A stretch of 64,000 bases of DNA from Kosakonia sp. SMBL-WEM22 (GCF_014490785.1 NZ_CP051488.1:4402001-4466000), one strand, 5' to 3'; shown: positions 9,815-19,335, numbered from the stretch's first letter. Translations and numbers: made by a program. Notes: generated from the letters alone by a model not told the origin.

Positions 9815-9827
9815 CAAAATTGCAGAT

Positions 9828-9856
9828 AAAAAAAGGGAGCTTTCGCTCCCCTTTTT
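9828..9856. terminator. bidirectional terminator between sfsB and murA
   Basis: A7, GGGAGC-tttc-GCTCCC, C-T5. Serves the convergent sfsB and murA transcripts. Confidence 0.88.
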
Positions 9857-9869
9857 GACAGTGTAAAGA

Positions 9870-11129
9870 TTATTCGCCCTTCACGCGCTCAATCTTCGCG
9901 CCCAACGCGCTGAGCTTATCTTCGATGCGCTCATAGCCACGATCGATGTGGTAGATGCGATCGACATAGGTCGTCCCTTCCGCAATGCAGCCCGCCAGCA
10001 CGAGGCTCGCCGATGCACGCAGGTCGGTCGCCATCACCTGCGCACCGGAGAGCGTCTCTACGCCGTGGCAAATCGCGGTGTTGCTCTCAATCTCTGCATG
10101 AGCGCCCATACGGATCAGCTCAGGGATGTGCATAAAGCGGTTTTCGAAGATGGTTTCAGTGATCACGCCAGTGCCTTCTGCCACCAGATTCAGCAGCGTG
10201 AACTGCGCCTGCATATCTGTCGGGAACCCAGGATGCGGCGCGGTTCGCACGTTAACGGCCTTTGGACGTCTACCGTGCATATCGAGGCTAATCCAGTCTT
10301 CTCCCAGCTCAATATCCGCCCCCGCGTCACGCAGTTTAGCCAACACAGCGTCCAGCGTATCCGGCTGGGCGTTGCGGCAAACAATTTTGCCACCGGAGAT
10401 AGCGGCTGCCACCAGGAAGGTCCCGGTTTCGATGCGATCCGGCAGCACGCGATAAACGCCGCCCCCAAGGCGCTCTACCCCCTCGATGGTGATGCGATCC
10501 GTACCCATGCCGGTAATTTTGGCACCGAGCGTATTGAGGAAGTTGGCGGTATCGACGATTTCCGGCTCGCGCGCGGCGTTTTCGATAATGGTAGTGCCTT
10601 CAGCCAGCGTCGCGGCGGACATAATCGTCACCGTCGCGCCAACGCTCACTTTGTCCATCACAATGTGCGCGCCTTTCAGACGACCGTCGACAGAGGCTTT
10701 AACGTAGCCCTCTTCCAGTTTAATCTCCGCGCCCAGCTGCTCCAGACCGGTGATATGCAGATCGACCGGACGCGCGCCAATCGCACAGCCGCCCGGAAGT
10801 GAAACCTGACCCTGGCCAAAACGGGCTACCAGCGGCCCCAGCGCCCAAATCGAGGCGCGCATGGTTTTCACCAGATCGTACGGCGCACAGAAGACATTCA
10901 CCTTGCTGGCATCGATCCACACCGAGCCATTACGCTCAATTTTGGTGCCAAGCTGGCTCAGCAGCTTGATGGTCGTGTCGATATCTTTCAGTTTCGGCAC
11001 GTTGCGGATTTCGACCGGCTCTTCCGCCAGCAGCGCGGCAAAAAGGATCGGCAGTGCGGCGTTTTTAGCGCCTGAAATTGTCACTTCGCCCTGGAGACGC
11101 GTGGGCCCCTGTACACGAAACTTATCCAT
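9870..11129 (-). CDS. murA: UDP-GlcNAc 1-carboxyvinyltransferase MurA
   Basis: Transfers enolpyruvate from PEP to UDP-GlcNAc, the first committed step of peptidoglycan synthesis and the target of fosfomycin. The 419-residue protein has catalytic Lys22 (GAKNAA) and the fosfomycin-reactive Cys115 (LPGGCAIGARP), so it should be fosfomycin-sensitive at the target level. Two EPT inverse alpha/beta barrels are expected. It follows ibaG by 53 bp on the same strand, as in E. coli. Confidence 0.98.
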   Translation of the reverse strand: MDKFRVQGPTRLQGEVTISGAKNAALPILFAALLAEEPVEIRNVPKLKDIDTTIKLLSQLGTKIERNGSVWIDASKVNVFCAPYDLVKTMRASIWALGPLVARFGQGQVSLPGGCAIGARPVDLHITGLEQLGAEIKLEEGYVKASVDGRLKGAHIVMDKVSVGATVTIMSAATLAEGTTIIENAAREPEIVDTANFLNTLGAKITGMGTDRITIEGVERLGGGVYRVLPDRIETGTFLVAAAISGGKIVCRNAQPDTLDAVLAKLRDAGADIELGEDWISLDMHGRRPKAVNVRTAPHPGFPTDMQAQFTLLNLVAEGTGVITETIFENRFMHIPELIRMGAHAEIESNTAICHGVETLSGAQVMATDLRASASLVLAGCIAEGTTYVDRIYHIDRGYERIEDKLSALGAKIERVKGE

Positions 11130-11182
11130 TTATCTGATCTCTGTTAAGAATTCACACGCGCGGCGGATCATACCGCCTGCGC

Positions 11183-11437
11183 TCAAAAGCCGTTAAGCTT
11201 GCGATCGCGCGCCCATTCCTGCGGCGTATACGCTTTGATCGACAGGGCATGAATGCGGTTATCCGCGATGTACTCCATCAGCGGACCATAGATGGTTTGC
11301 TGCTTCTTGACCCGGCTCATGCCGTCAAAAACTTCACCCACAGCGACAACCTGAAAGTGGCTGCCATCGCCAGTGACGTGGGCTTCCTGGAGAGAGAGTG
11401 CTTCCATCAGCACGGTCTGGATTTCATGATTTTCCAT
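11183..11437 (-). CDS. ibaG: BolA-family acid stress protein IbaG
   Basis: BolA-like protein (84 aa) that partners with the monothiol glutaredoxin Grx4 around an Fe-S cluster in E. coli. The family helix-turn region is visible (VKKQQTIYGPLMEYI, followed by IHALSIKAYTPQEW). An upstream in-frame start would add five residues (MIFTP); the inner ATG gives the E. coli length. It lies between the mla operon terminator and murA. Confidence 0.93.
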   Translation of the reverse strand: MENHEIQTVLMEALSLQEAHVTGDGSHFQVVAVGEVFDGMSRVKKQQTIYGPLMEYIADNRIHALSIKAYTPQEWARDRKLNGF

Positions 11438-11509
11438 GGGCGTAAATATCATCTAAAAGTGAAAACAGTCACACATCTTAGAGGAAAGTGCGACGGTCTT
11501 AAATAAGCA

Positions 11510-11543
11510 AAAAGCCCCATCCACTCTCTGGACGGGGCTTTAA
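11510..11543 (-). terminator. intrinsic terminator after mlaB
   Basis: Minus strand stem AGCCCCgTCC paired with GGAtGGGGCT (one internal mismatch) followed by T5. It ends the mlaFEDCB transcript before ibaG-murA. Confidence 0.82.
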
Positions 11544-11563
11544 ATAGTAACGTATTGAAAAAA

Positions 11564-11857
11564 TTAGCGTGGCAAGGCACTTTGCGGCAAATTATAGAGC
11601 GCCGCGAGGGTGCTCACATTCTCACTTACACCCAGTAGTGTCACCTCCGCGCCCTGCTTTTTACCCAGCTCAACCAGATGAACCAGCAGCGCAACGCCCG
11701 CGGTGTCAACCCGTGTTACGCCCTGTAGATCGATGGTGGTTACCCCTTTCATCGCCTCTGCACGCGCGTCCCATAAAGGATTTAACACGTCCTGATCCAG
11801 CTCGCCCAGCAGCGCCAGGCGTTCGCCGTCGCGCGACCAGCTTAACTGCGGGGTCAT
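11564..11857 (-). CDS. mlaB: MlaB, STAS-domain subunit of the phospholipid ABC transporter
   Basis: Cytoplasmic STAS-domain protein (97 aa) that binds MlaF and stabilises the MlaFEDB complex. The key Thr52 lies in the conserved RVDTAGVALL. It overlaps the end of mlaC by 4 bp (ATGA type), indicating translational coupling. Last gene of the mla operon before a terminator. Confidence 0.96.
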   Translation of the reverse strand: MTPQLSWSRDGERLALLGELDQDVLNPLWDARAEAMKGVTTIDLQGVTRVDTAGVALLVHLVELGKKQGAEVTLLGVSENVSTLAALYNLPQSALPR

Positions 11858-12492
11858 TGTTTCTTCTCGTCCAGGGTAATTTTCTGACGAGAGATAGATT
11901 GCAGTTCAGCGGTCAGGCCATCAATACCTTTAGTACGCAGCAGATCGCTCCACTCATTCTGTTTTGTGGTGATCATGCTTACGCCTTCAGCGATCATGTC
12001 ATAAGCCTGCCAGTTACCGGTCTGACTGTTTTTACGCCACTGGAAATCGAGGCGTACCGGCGGACGACCATTCGGATCAACGATCGTTACGCGGATCGGC
12101 ACAATAGTGGCATCGCCCAGCGGCTGTTCCGGGGCGATCTGATAAGTCTGGCCGTGATAGAGCGCCAGCGCCTGACCGTATGCCTGTTTCAGGTACTCGC
12201 GGAACGCCTTGAAGTAGGCATCACGCTGCGCAGGGGTCGCTTCTTTATAGTAACGGCCCAGCACCAGCGCCCCGGCATATTTCACCTGAACGTAGGGCAG
12301 CAGCTCCTGGTCGACCACATCGCGCAAGTAATCGGGGTTTGCGCGGATTTTCGGTTGTTCATTTTTGAGGCGATCGAAAGTCTGTTTCGCCGCCCCCTGC
12401 ATTGCGGTGTACGGGTTGCTTTGATCAACAGCCAAAGCCGAGCTCAACGGTGCAACCACCAGCAGAGCAACCATCATGAGACGTTTAAACAT
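11854..12492 (-). CDS. mlaC: MlaC, periplasmic phospholipid shuttle
   Basis: Soluble periplasmic carrier moving phospholipids between outer-membrane MlaA and inner-membrane MlaFEDB. 212 aa (E. coli 211) with a Sec signal peptide of about 21 residues ending SSALA, then the MlaC/Ttg2D lipid-binding fold (DQELLPYVQVKYAGALVLGRYY and the C-terminal VSMITTKQNEW segment). It follows mlaD by 17 bp. Confidence 0.97.
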   Translation of the reverse strand: MFKRLMMVALLVVAPLSSALAVDQSNPYTAMQGAAKQTFDRLKNEQPKIRANPDYLRDVVDQELLPYVQVKYAGALVLGRYYKEATPAQRDAYFKAFREYLKQAYGQALALYHGQTYQIAPEQPLGDATIVPIRVTIVDPNGRPPVRLDFQWRKNSQTGNWQAYDMIAEGVSMITTKQNEWSDLLRTKGIDGLTAELQSISRQKITLDEKKQ

Positions 12493-12509
12493 TGCGTCAC
12501 TTCTCCTCG

Positions 12510-13061
12510 TTAATGCGTCTGATCCGCAGACGGTGCAGGTTGGGTATTCCCTTCATTTTGCCCCGCTGCATCGCCTGAATTCTTATTGTCGCCGCCTTTA
12601 CTGTTGTAAAGGAACTGGCCAATGAGATCTTCCAGCACCATCGCGGACTTGGTGTCCTGGATTGTGCTGCCCTCCTTAAGCATAGATGTTCCCATCTCGG
12701 GATCGTCAAACCCGACGTTTAACGCCAGATATTGTTCGCCCAGCAGGCCTGATGTGCGGATCGCCAGCGAGCTGGTATCCGGGATCTGGTTATAACGCTC
12801 TTCAATATCCAGCGTCACGCGTGGCAGATAGGTTTTCGGATCGAGAGAGATATCCGATACGCGTCCAATCACTACCCCGCCGATACGGACCGGCGAATTG
12901 GCTTTCAGGCCGCCAATGTTGTCAAAGGTGGCATAAACGCGGTACGTCGGTTCTGTACGCATCGAGGCGACATCTGCCGCTTTCAGGCAGATAAAGAGCC
13001 CTGCCAGTAATGCCAGCAGAAGAAACAGGCCGACCCAAATTTCACTTTTTTTCGTTTGCAT
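12510..13061 (-). CDS. mlaD: MlaD, MCE-domain subunit of the phospholipid transporter
   Basis: Inner-membrane protein that forms a hexameric MCE ring over MlaE. The 183 residues start with one transmembrane helix (about 8-28). The MCE domain follows (YATFDNIGGLKANSPVRIGG), and the protein ends with a low-complexity Asn/Gly/Gln-rich tail. The inner ATG (MQTKKSEIW) matches the E. coli start and length; the frame extends five codons upstream into the gap after mlaE. Confidence 0.96.
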   Translation of the reverse strand: MQTKKSEIWVGLFLLLALLAGLFICLKAADVASMRTEPTYRVYATFDNIGGLKANSPVRIGGVVIGRVSDISLDPKTYLPRVTLDIEERYNQIPDTSSLAIRTSGLLGEQYLALNVGFDDPEMGTSMLKEGSTIQDTKSAMVLEDLIGQFLYNSKGGDNKNSGDAAGQNEGNTQPAPSADQTH

Positions 13062-13065
13062 GAAC

Positions 13066-13848
13066 TCAATTCCCAAACATCAATGCGGTGAGCACAAAAT
13101 CCAGACCGAGAACGGCCAGCGAGGAGTGCACAACGGTGCGTGTTGTCGCGCGGCTAATCCCGGCCGAAGTCGGGATCGCATCGTAACCGTTAAACAGTGC
13201 AATCCAGGTCACGGTGATGGCAAAGACCACGCTTTTAATCAGACAGTTAACCAGATCCATTCGCAGGTCGACGGCGTTCTGCATCGCGGTCCAGAAGAAG
13301 CCGCTGTCGATCCCTTTCCAGTTAACGCCCACCAGCGAGCCGCCCCAGATGCCGACCGCGACAAACATCACCGTCAACAGCGGCAGAGAGATGACGCCCG
13401 CCCAGAAACGCGGCGAAATGACCCGACGTAAAGGATCGACCGCCATCATCTCAAGGCTGGAGAGCTGCTCGGTGGCGCGCATCAAGCCAATCTCTGCGGT
13501 GAGCGCCGAGCCTGCGCGTCCGGCAAACAGCAGTGCAGCAACAACCGGGCCTAACTCGCGCAGTAGCGATAGCGCCACCAGCATGCCGAGGCTCGTCTCC
13601 GCGCTGTAAGTCGTCAGCACCAGGTAACCCTGCAGCCCCAGCACCATGCCGATAAAGACGCCGGAGACGAGGATAATTACCATCGACAGCACACCAACGT
13701 TATAGAGCTGGCGAATCAGCAGCGGCGCGTGTTTGCGAAACTCCGGCTTGCCAACCAGGGCGTTGAAGAGCATTAACCCGGCACGCCCAAACGTCGCGAT
13801 CGTTTTGATCCCACGATGGCCAAGCGCTGCCAGTGCATTTAACAGCAT
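13066..13848 (-). CDS. mlaE: MlaE, permease of the phospholipid ABC transporter
   Basis: MlaE/YrbE-family integral membrane permease, 260 aa, with about five to six hydrophobic helices. It carries the conserved cytoplasmic coupling segment around EIGLMRATEQLSSLEMMAVDP. It dimerises with MlaF ATPases and seats the MlaD ring. It is 7 bp downstream of mlaF and 4 bp before the chosen mlaD start. Confidence 0.97.
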   Translation of the reverse strand: MLLNALAALGHRGIKTIATFGRAGLMLFNALVGKPEFRKHAPLLIRQLYNVGVLSMVIILVSGVFIGMVLGLQGYLVLTTYSAETSLGMLVALSLLRELGPVVAALLFAGRAGSALTAEIGLMRATEQLSSLEMMAVDPLRRVISPRFWAGVISLPLLTVMFVAVGIWGGSLVGVNWKGIDSGFFWTAMQNAVDLRMDLVNCLIKSVVFAITVTWIALFNGYDAIPTSAGISRATTRTVVHSSLAVLGLDFVLTALMFGN

Positions 13849-13855
13849 GAGTGTA

Positions 13856-14668
13856 TTAACTCCCTGTCTCTAAAAGATCGCGCTGGTAATCACCAGCAGG
13901 ATAGCGGAACGGAACCGGCCCATCGGCAATGCCATCAAGGAACTGACGCACGCGAGGATCGCTATTCTCCTGCAGCCCCTGCGCGCTGCCGTGGGCGACA
14001 ATTTTCCGATCCGCCACAATATAGGCGTAATCCGCGATGCTCAACACCTCCGGCACATCATGGGAAACAACGATACAGGTGACGCCCAGCGCGTTGTTCA
14101 GCTCAGAGATAAGCTTTACCAGCACCCCCATAGTAATGGGATCCTGGCCGACGAAGGGCTCATCAAACATGATCAGATCTGGTTCCAGCGCAATCGCGCG
14201 CGCCAGCGCCGCACGCCGGGCCATACCGCCCGAGAGCTCGGAGGGCATTAATTTTGCCGCTCCGCGCAGCCCGACCGCTTCGAGCTTCATCATCACCGTG
14301 CTGTGCAACAGCGCCGGTGGCAAAGTGGTATGCTCGCGCAGCGGATAGGCGACGTTATCGAACACATTCATATCGGTGAAGAGCGCGCCAGACTGAAAGA
14401 GCATGCTCATTCTTTTGCGCACGGTGAAAAGGCGTGAACGCGACATGGCCGGCACGTTTTCGCCATCGAATAAGATTTCGCCGCTATCGGGCGGGATCTG
14501 CCCGCCGATCAGGCGCAGTAAGGTGGTTTTACCGATCCCTGACGGCCCCATAATGGCGGTGATCTTCCCGCGCGGAACGGTCAGTGAAATATTGTCGAAG
14601 ATCGGACGGTTGCCTCGGGAGAAGCTGACGCCACGAACATCGACCAAATTCGCCACTGTCTGGCTCAT
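13856..14668 (-). CDS. mlaF: MlaF, ATPase of the phospholipid ABC transporter
   Basis: ABC ATPase, 270 aa, powering MlaFEDB. Visible motifs are Walker A GPSGIGKTT, signature LSGGMARR, Walker B LIMFDEP and the H-loop SHDV. First gene of mlaFEDCB; the 230-bp gap to divergent yrbG should contain both promoters. The Mla system counters lipid asymmetry defects at the outer membrane, and this copy looks fully functional. Confidence 0.97.
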   Translation of the reverse strand: MSQTVANLVDVRGVSFSRGNRPIFDNISLTVPRGKITAIMGPSGIGKTTLLRLIGGQIPPDSGEILFDGENVPAMSRSRLFTVRKRMSMLFQSGALFTDMNVFDNVAYPLREHTTLPPALLHSTVMMKLEAVGLRGAAKLMPSELSGGMARRAALARAIALEPDLIMFDEPFVGQDPITMGVLVKLISELNNALGVTCIVVSHDVPEVLSIADYAYIVADRKIVAHGSAQGLQENSDPRVRQFLDGIADGPVPFRYPAGDYQRDLLETGS

Positions 14669-14898
14669 ATCCTCTTCCTTATCACCCTGTGGGCCGCAAG
14701 CATTACGCTTGATATCATCACGAACCCAGCATTTTTACAGAATATTACCCGGCCAGGTTAGCGAAAGCTGGCATTTGTTTTACTTTTGAGCCGCATAAAG
14801 TCAAAATTAGGAATCATTACGCTACGCGGAAGTTCCGGTTTTAACCCGGTATAGCAGCCTGCGAACCGGCGAAATTATACCTGAAGAAAGGACGTTAG

Positions 14899-15873
14899 AT
14901 GCTCTTAGCGACGGCGCTATTGATAATTGGTTTACTTCTTGTGGTCTACAGTGCCGATCGTCTGGTGTTTGCCGCCTCCATTCTTTGCCGTGCTCTCGGT
15001 ATTCCACCCTTAATTATTGGCATGACGGTAGTGAGTATTGGCACCTCGCTCCCGGAAATCATCACCTCTGTCGCCGCTTCGCTGCATGGTCAGCTCGATC
15101 TTGCTATCGGCACCGCGATCGGATCGAACATCACCAATATTCTGCTGATCCTCGGCGTTGCTGCGCTGCTACACCCTTTTACCGTGCATTCCGATATTCT
15201 GCGCCGTGAATTGCCGTTAACCTTAGTAGCTAGCCTGCTGGCGGGCGTCGTGCTGTATGATGGGCAGCTTACGCCCGTAGACGGCATCTTTTTACTGTTA
15301 TTAGCCGTGCTATGGCTGGTGTTCATTGTTAAAATCGCCCGTCTGGCCGAACGCCAGGGTAATGATAGCCTGACGCGCGAGCAGCTGGCCGAGCTGCCGC
15401 GAGAGGGAAGTGTGTCGGTCGCCTGCCTCTGGCTGGGCGTGGCGCTGATTATCATGCCGATGGCGACACGCATGGTGGTGGATAACGCCACCGTGGTGGC
15501 GAACTTCTTCGCCATTAGCGAACTGACTATCGGCCTGACGGTTATCGCCATCGGTACCGGCCTTCCTGAGCTTGCCACCGCCATCGCGGGCGCGCGCAAA
15601 GGGGAAGACGATATCGCCATCGGCAACCTTATCGGCTCCAACATTTTTAATATCGCGATCGTGCTTGGCTTACCGGCACTGATTGCGCCAGGCAGCTTTA
15701 ACCCGATGGCGTTCACGCGTGATTACGGGGTAATGGTGCTGGTCAGCGCCCTTTTCGCGCTTATTTGCTGGCGTCGCAAGCAAATCGAGCGTGGTATTGG
15801 GGGGCTGTTGTTCGGTGGATTTATCATATGGCTGGCGATGCTTTACTGGCTGTCGCCGCTTTTGACGGGATAA
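14899..15873 (+). CDS. yrbG: CaCA-family Na+/Ca2+ exchanger-like protein YrbG
   Basis: Cation:cation antiporter family protein of 324 aa (E. coli 325). It has the two alpha-repeats: GMTVVSIGTSLPE near residue 40 and AIGTGLPELATA near 220, with paired GSN motifs (AIGSNITNI, LIGSNIFNI). About ten transmembrane segments. Physiological substrate in enterobacteria unproven; it is not required for LPS synthesis although it heads that operon. It is divergent from mlaF and 13 bp ahead of kdsD. Confidence 0.94.
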   Translation: MLLATALLIIGLLLVVYSADRLVFAASILCRALGIPPLIIGMTVVSIGTSLPEIITSVAASLHGQLDLAIGTAIGSNITNILLILGVAALLHPFTVHSDILRRELPLTLVASLLAGVVLYDGQLTPVDGIFLLLLAVLWLVFIVKIARLAERQGNDSLTREQLAELPREGSVSVACLWLGVALIIMPMATRMVVDNATVVANFFAISELTIGLTVIAIGTGLPELATAIAGARKGEDDIAIGNLIGSNIFNIAIVLGLPALIAPGSFNPMAFTRDYGVMVLVSALFALICWRRKQIERGIGGLLFGGFIIWLAMLYWLSPLLTG

Positions 15874-15886
15874 TCGGATACGCACT

Positions 15887-16873
15887 ATGTCGCAAATAGA
15901 TTTGCAGCCGGGTTTTGACTTTCAACAAGCCGGCAAAGAAGTTCTGGCGATTGAACGTGAAGGCCTCGCACAGCTGGATCAGTACATTAATGAAGATTTC
16001 ACCCGCGCGTGTGAAAGTATCGTTTATTGTGCTGGCAAAGTCGTGGTGATGGGCATGGGTAAATCGGGTCATATCGGCCGCAAAATGGCGGCGACGTTTG
16101 CCAGCACCGGGACGCCCGCCTTTTTCGTCCACCCCGGAGAAGCCGCGCACGGCGACCTGGGTATGGTTAGCCCGCAGGATGTGGTGATTGCCCTGTCAAA
16201 CTCCGGTGAGTCCAACGAGATCCTCGCGTTGATCCCGGTGCTCAAACGCCTCAAGGTGGCGCTGATTTGCATAACCAGCCGCCCTGAGAGCAGCATGGCG
16301 CGCGCGGCGGATATCCATTTATGCGTAAAAGTGCCGAAAGAGGCCTGCCCGCTAGGTCTGGCACCAACTTCAAGTACCACCGCGGCGCTGGTAATGGGCG
16401 ACGCGCTGGCGGTAGCGCTGCTGAAAGCGCGCGGCTTTACCGCCGAAGATTTTGCTCTCTCCCATCCGGGCGGTGCGCTGGGCCGTAAACTGCTGCTGCG
16501 TGTGAATGACATCATGCACACCGGGGATGAGATCCCGCACGTCAGCAAAGAGGCCAGCCTGCGCGATGCGTTACTGGAGATCACGCGTAAGAATTTAGGG
16601 ATGACGGTGATCTGCGACGATCTGATGAAGATCGAAGGTATCTTTACCGATGGCGACCTGCGTCGTGTGTTTGATATGGGTGCCGATGTACGCAGCCTCG
16701 GCATTGCCGATGTGATGACGCCTGGCGGCGTGCGCGTGCGTCCCAATACGCTGGCGGTCGATGCGCTGAACCTAATGCAATCCCGCCATATTACCTCCGT
16801 GCTGGTTGCCGATGGTGAGCAGTTACTGGGTGTGTTACATATGCATGACTTACTGCGCGCTGGCGTAGTGTAA
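15887..16873 (+). CDS. kdsD: D-arabinose 5-phosphate isomerase KdsD
   Basis: Converts D-ribulose 5-phosphate to D-arabinose 5-phosphate, the first step of Kdo synthesis for LPS. The 328 aa comprise an N-terminal SIS domain (about 40-180, with MGMGKSGHIGRK and LSNSGESNE) and two C-terminal CBS domains (about 208-328). Length equals E. coli. It is followed after 14 bp by kdsC, which acts two steps later in the same pathway. Confidence 0.97.
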   Translation: MSQIDLQPGFDFQQAGKEVLAIEREGLAQLDQYINEDFTRACESIVYCAGKVVVMGMGKSGHIGRKMAATFASTGTPAFFVHPGEAAHGDLGMVSPQDVVIALSNSGESNEILALIPVLKRLKVALICITSRPESSMARAADIHLCVKVPKEACPLGLAPTSSTTAALVMGDALAVALLKARGFTAEDFALSHPGGALGRKLLLRVNDIMHTGDEIPHVSKEASLRDALLEITRKNLGMTVICDDLMKIEGIFTDGDLRRVFDMGADVRSLGIADVMTPGGVRVRPNTLAVDALNLMQSRHITSVLVADGEQLLGVLHMHDLLRAGVV

Positions 16874-16887
16874 AGAAGGACAGAAGA

Positions 16888-17454
16888 ATGAGTAATGCTG
16901 GCGCGTCGCTTGCTACCTGTTATGGGCCGGTAAGCACGCAGGTCATGGAAAAAGCCGCGAAAATTCGCCTGCTGATCCTCGATGTGGATGGCGTACTGTC
17001 CGACGGGCTCATCTATATGGGCAACAATGGCGAAGAGCTGAAAGCGTTCAATGTCCGCGACGGTTATGGTATTCGCAGCGCCCTCACCTCCGGTATCGAG
17101 ATGGCGATCATTACCGGGCGTAACGCTAAACTGGTAGAAGATCGCTGCCAGACGCTGGGTATCACCCATCTCTACCAGGGGCAATCCGATAAAATGATCG
17201 CTTACCGGGAGCTACTCACCCGCCTCGATTTGACGGCCGATCAGGTCGCCTATATTGGCGATGATTTGATCGACTGGCCGGTGATGGCGGAGATTGGTCT
17301 GAGCGTCGCCGTTGCCGATGCGCACCCGCTACTCAGCGCGCGCGCCGATTACGTGACGCGGATTAACGGTGGTCGCGGCGCGGTGCGTGAAGTGTGTGAC
17401 TTACTGCTGCTGGCACAGGGCAAGCTCGATGAAGCCAAAGGGCAATCAATATGA
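16888..17454 (+). CDS. kdsC: Kdo-8-phosphate phosphatase KdsC
   Basis: HAD-superfamily phosphatase (188 aa) that releases Kdo from Kdo-8-P. Motif I LDVDGVLSDG carries the nucleophile and acid/base aspartates, motif II is ITGRNA, and motif IV is GDDLIDWPVM. Its C-terminus overlaps lptC by 4 bp (ATGA), so Kdo synthesis and LPS export are translationally coupled. Confidence 0.97.
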   Translation: MSNAGASLATCYGPVSTQVMEKAAKIRLLILDVDGVLSDGLIYMGNNGEELKAFNVRDGYGIRSALTSGIEMAIITGRNAKLVEDRCQTLGITHLYQGQSDKMIAYRELLTRLDLTADQVAYIGDDLIDWPVMAEIGLSVAVADAHPLLSARADYVTRINGGRGAVREVCDLLLLAQGKLDEAKGQSI

Positions 17455-18026
17455 GTAAAACCAGACGTTGGGTCATTATTCTGCTGGCGCTGGTCGCACT
17501 GGTTCTGATTGGTATTAACTACACCACTCAGGATGCGCCGGAACAGAGCGCGGCAAACAGTTCAGATCCGACTTATAAAAGCCAACATACGGATACTGTC
17601 GTTTATAGCCCGGAAGGCGCGCTGAACTATCGTCTGATCGCACAGAATGTGGAGTATTACTCCGCCGATAGTATTAGCTGGTTCGCTAAACCGGTATTGA
17701 CCACCTTCGATGAGAATAAAATACCGACCTGGTCTATCAAGTCGGATAAAGCAAAGCTCACCGACGACAAAATGCTTTACCTCTATGGACATGTCGAAGT
17801 TAACGCGCTGACTGCGGACGCACAATTACGCAGAATCACCACGGATAACGCCCGGATCAACCTGGTCACCCAGGATGTTTTCTCAGACGATCAGGTTACG
17901 TTATACGGGACAACATTTAATTCCACCGGCCTGAAAATGCGCGGCAATTTACGCAGCAAAAACGCCGAGCTGATTGAAAAGGTTAGAAGCTCCTATGAAA
18001 TTCAAAACAAACAAACGCAGCCTTAA
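17451..18026 (+). CDS. lptC: LptC, LPS export bitopic protein
   Basis: Inner-membrane anchored component of the Lpt bridge that passes LPS from LptB2FG to LptA. The 191 aa have a single N-terminal transmembrane helix (about 7-25) and a periplasmic beta-jellyroll. It overlaps kdsC by 4 bp and lptA by 32 bp, so the lptA start lies inside the lptC coding region. In E. coli a sigma-E-dependent lptA promoter lies in this gene; I could not locate a convincing copy. Confidence 0.96.
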   Translation: MSKTRRWVIILLALVALVLIGINYTTQDAPEQSAANSSDPTYKSQHTDTVVYSPEGALNYRLIAQNVEYYSADSISWFAKPVLTTFDENKIPTWSIKSDKAKLTDDKMLYLYGHVEVNALTADAQLRRITTDNARINLVTQDVFSDDQVTLYGTTFNSTGLKMRGNLRSKNAELIEKVRSSYEIQNKQTQP

Positions 18027-18555
18027 TCTTATCCTGGCGGGTACGCTCTTCGCTGCCGCGCTGCCGGCGCTCGCTGTGACTGGGGATACTGACCAGCCGA
18101 TCCACATCGACTCCGATCAGCAGTCGCTGGATATGCAGGGGAATGTTGTCACCTTTACCGGCAATGTCGTTGTGACGCAGGGGACTATCAAGATTAACGC
18201 CGATAAGGTGGTAGTCACCCGTCCGGGCGGCCAGCAGGGTAGAGAGATTATCGACGGTTACGGTAATCCAGCCACCTTCTACCAGATGCAAGATAACGGC
18301 AAGCCGGTGAAGGGTCATGCCTCGCAGATGCACTACGAACTGGAAAAAGATTTCGTCATCCTGACCGGTAATGCCTATCTCGAGCAGTTAGACAGCAATG
18401 TTGCTGGCGACAAAATCACCTACCTGGTGAAAGAGCAGAAGATGCAGGCATTCAGCGACAAAGGTAAGCGCGTGACAACCGTACTGGTACCGTCGCAGCT
18501 GCAGGACAAGAGCAATAAATCCGCCCCGGCCCCGGCGCAAAAGAAGAGTAACTAA
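17995..18555 (+). CDS. lptA: LptA, periplasmic LPS bridge protein
   Basis: Soluble periplasmic protein that oligomerises into the beta-jellyroll bridge carrying LPS to LptD. It has 186 aa (E. coli 185) with a signal peptide cut after PALA (residue 27). The start (MKFKTNKRS) matches E. coli; an in-frame ATG seven codons upstream is less likely. The basic, Pro/Ala/Lys-rich tail differs slightly from E. coli but the bridge core is conserved. Confidence 0.97.
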   Translation: MKFKTNKRSLNLILAGTLFAAALPALAVTGDTDQPIHIDSDQQSLDMQGNVVTFTGNVVVTQGTIKINADKVVVTRPGGQQGREIIDGYGNPATFYQMQDNGKPVKGHASQMHYELEKDFVILTGNAYLEQLDSNVAGDKITYLVKEQKMQAFSDKGKRVTTVLVPSQLQDKSNKSAPAPAQKKSN

Positions 18556-18561
18556 TCCGTT

Positions 18562-19287
18562 ATGGCAACATTAACTGCAAAGAATCTCGCCAAGGCTTAC
18601 AAAGGCCGTCGCGTGGTCGAAGACGTCAGTCTGACCGTTAACTCCGGTGAAATCGTCGGCTTGCTTGGCCCTAACGGCGCAGGGAAAACCACCACCTTCT
18701 ATATGGTGGTTGGCATTGTCGCGCGCGATGCAGGCAACATCATTATTGATGATGAAGATATCAGCCTGCTGCCGCTGCATGCGCGCGCGCGCCGCGGTAT
18801 CGGCTATCTGCCGCAAGAAGCCTCCATCTTCCGACGCCTCAGCGTCTACGACAACCTGATGGCGGTGCTGCAGATTCGTGACGATCTCACTGCGGAACAG
18901 CGTGAAGATCGCGCCAATGAGCTGATGGAAGAGTTCCATATTGATCACCTGCGCGACAGCATGGGCCAGGCGCTCTCCGGCGGTGAACGCCGTCGCGTCG
19001 AGATTGCCCGCGCGCTGGCGGCCAACCCGAAATTTATCCTGCTCGATGAACCCTTTGCCGGCGTTGACCCGATCTCGGTTATCGACATCAAACGCATTAT
19101 TGAACATCTGCGCGACAGCGGGCTTGGGGTGCTGATTACCGATCACAACGTGCGCGAAACGCTGGCTGTTTGTGAGCGCGCCTATATTGTCAGCCAGGGG
19201 CATCTCATCGCCCACGGCACGCCGCAGCAAATCCTTGAAGACGAACACGTTAAGCGCGTATATCTTGGGGAAGACTTCAGACTCTGA
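18562..19287 (+). CDS. lptB: LptB, ATPase of the LPS export machine
   Basis: ABC ATPase (241 aa) that powers LPS extraction through LptFG. Walker A GPNGAGKTT, Q-loop, signature LSGGERRR, Walker B FILLDEP and the H-loop TDHN are all intact. It starts 6 bp after the lptA stop. lptFG are not in this window, as is normal for enterobacteria. Confidence 0.98.
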   Translation: MATLTAKNLAKAYKGRRVVEDVSLTVNSGEIVGLLGPNGAGKTTTFYMVVGIVARDAGNIIIDDEDISLLPLHARARRGIGYLPQEASIFRRLSVYDNLMAVLQIRDDLTAEQREDRANELMEEFHIDHLRDSMGQALSGGERRRVEIARALAANPKFILLDEPFAGVDPISVIDIKRIIEHLRDSGLGVLITDHNVRETLAVCERAYIVSQGHLIAHGTPQQILEDEHVKRVYLGEDFRL

Positions 19288-19335
19288 TAGGGTAAGGTTC
19301 ATTGACATTTTTTGTCGGAGAGTGCTGTTCTGAAT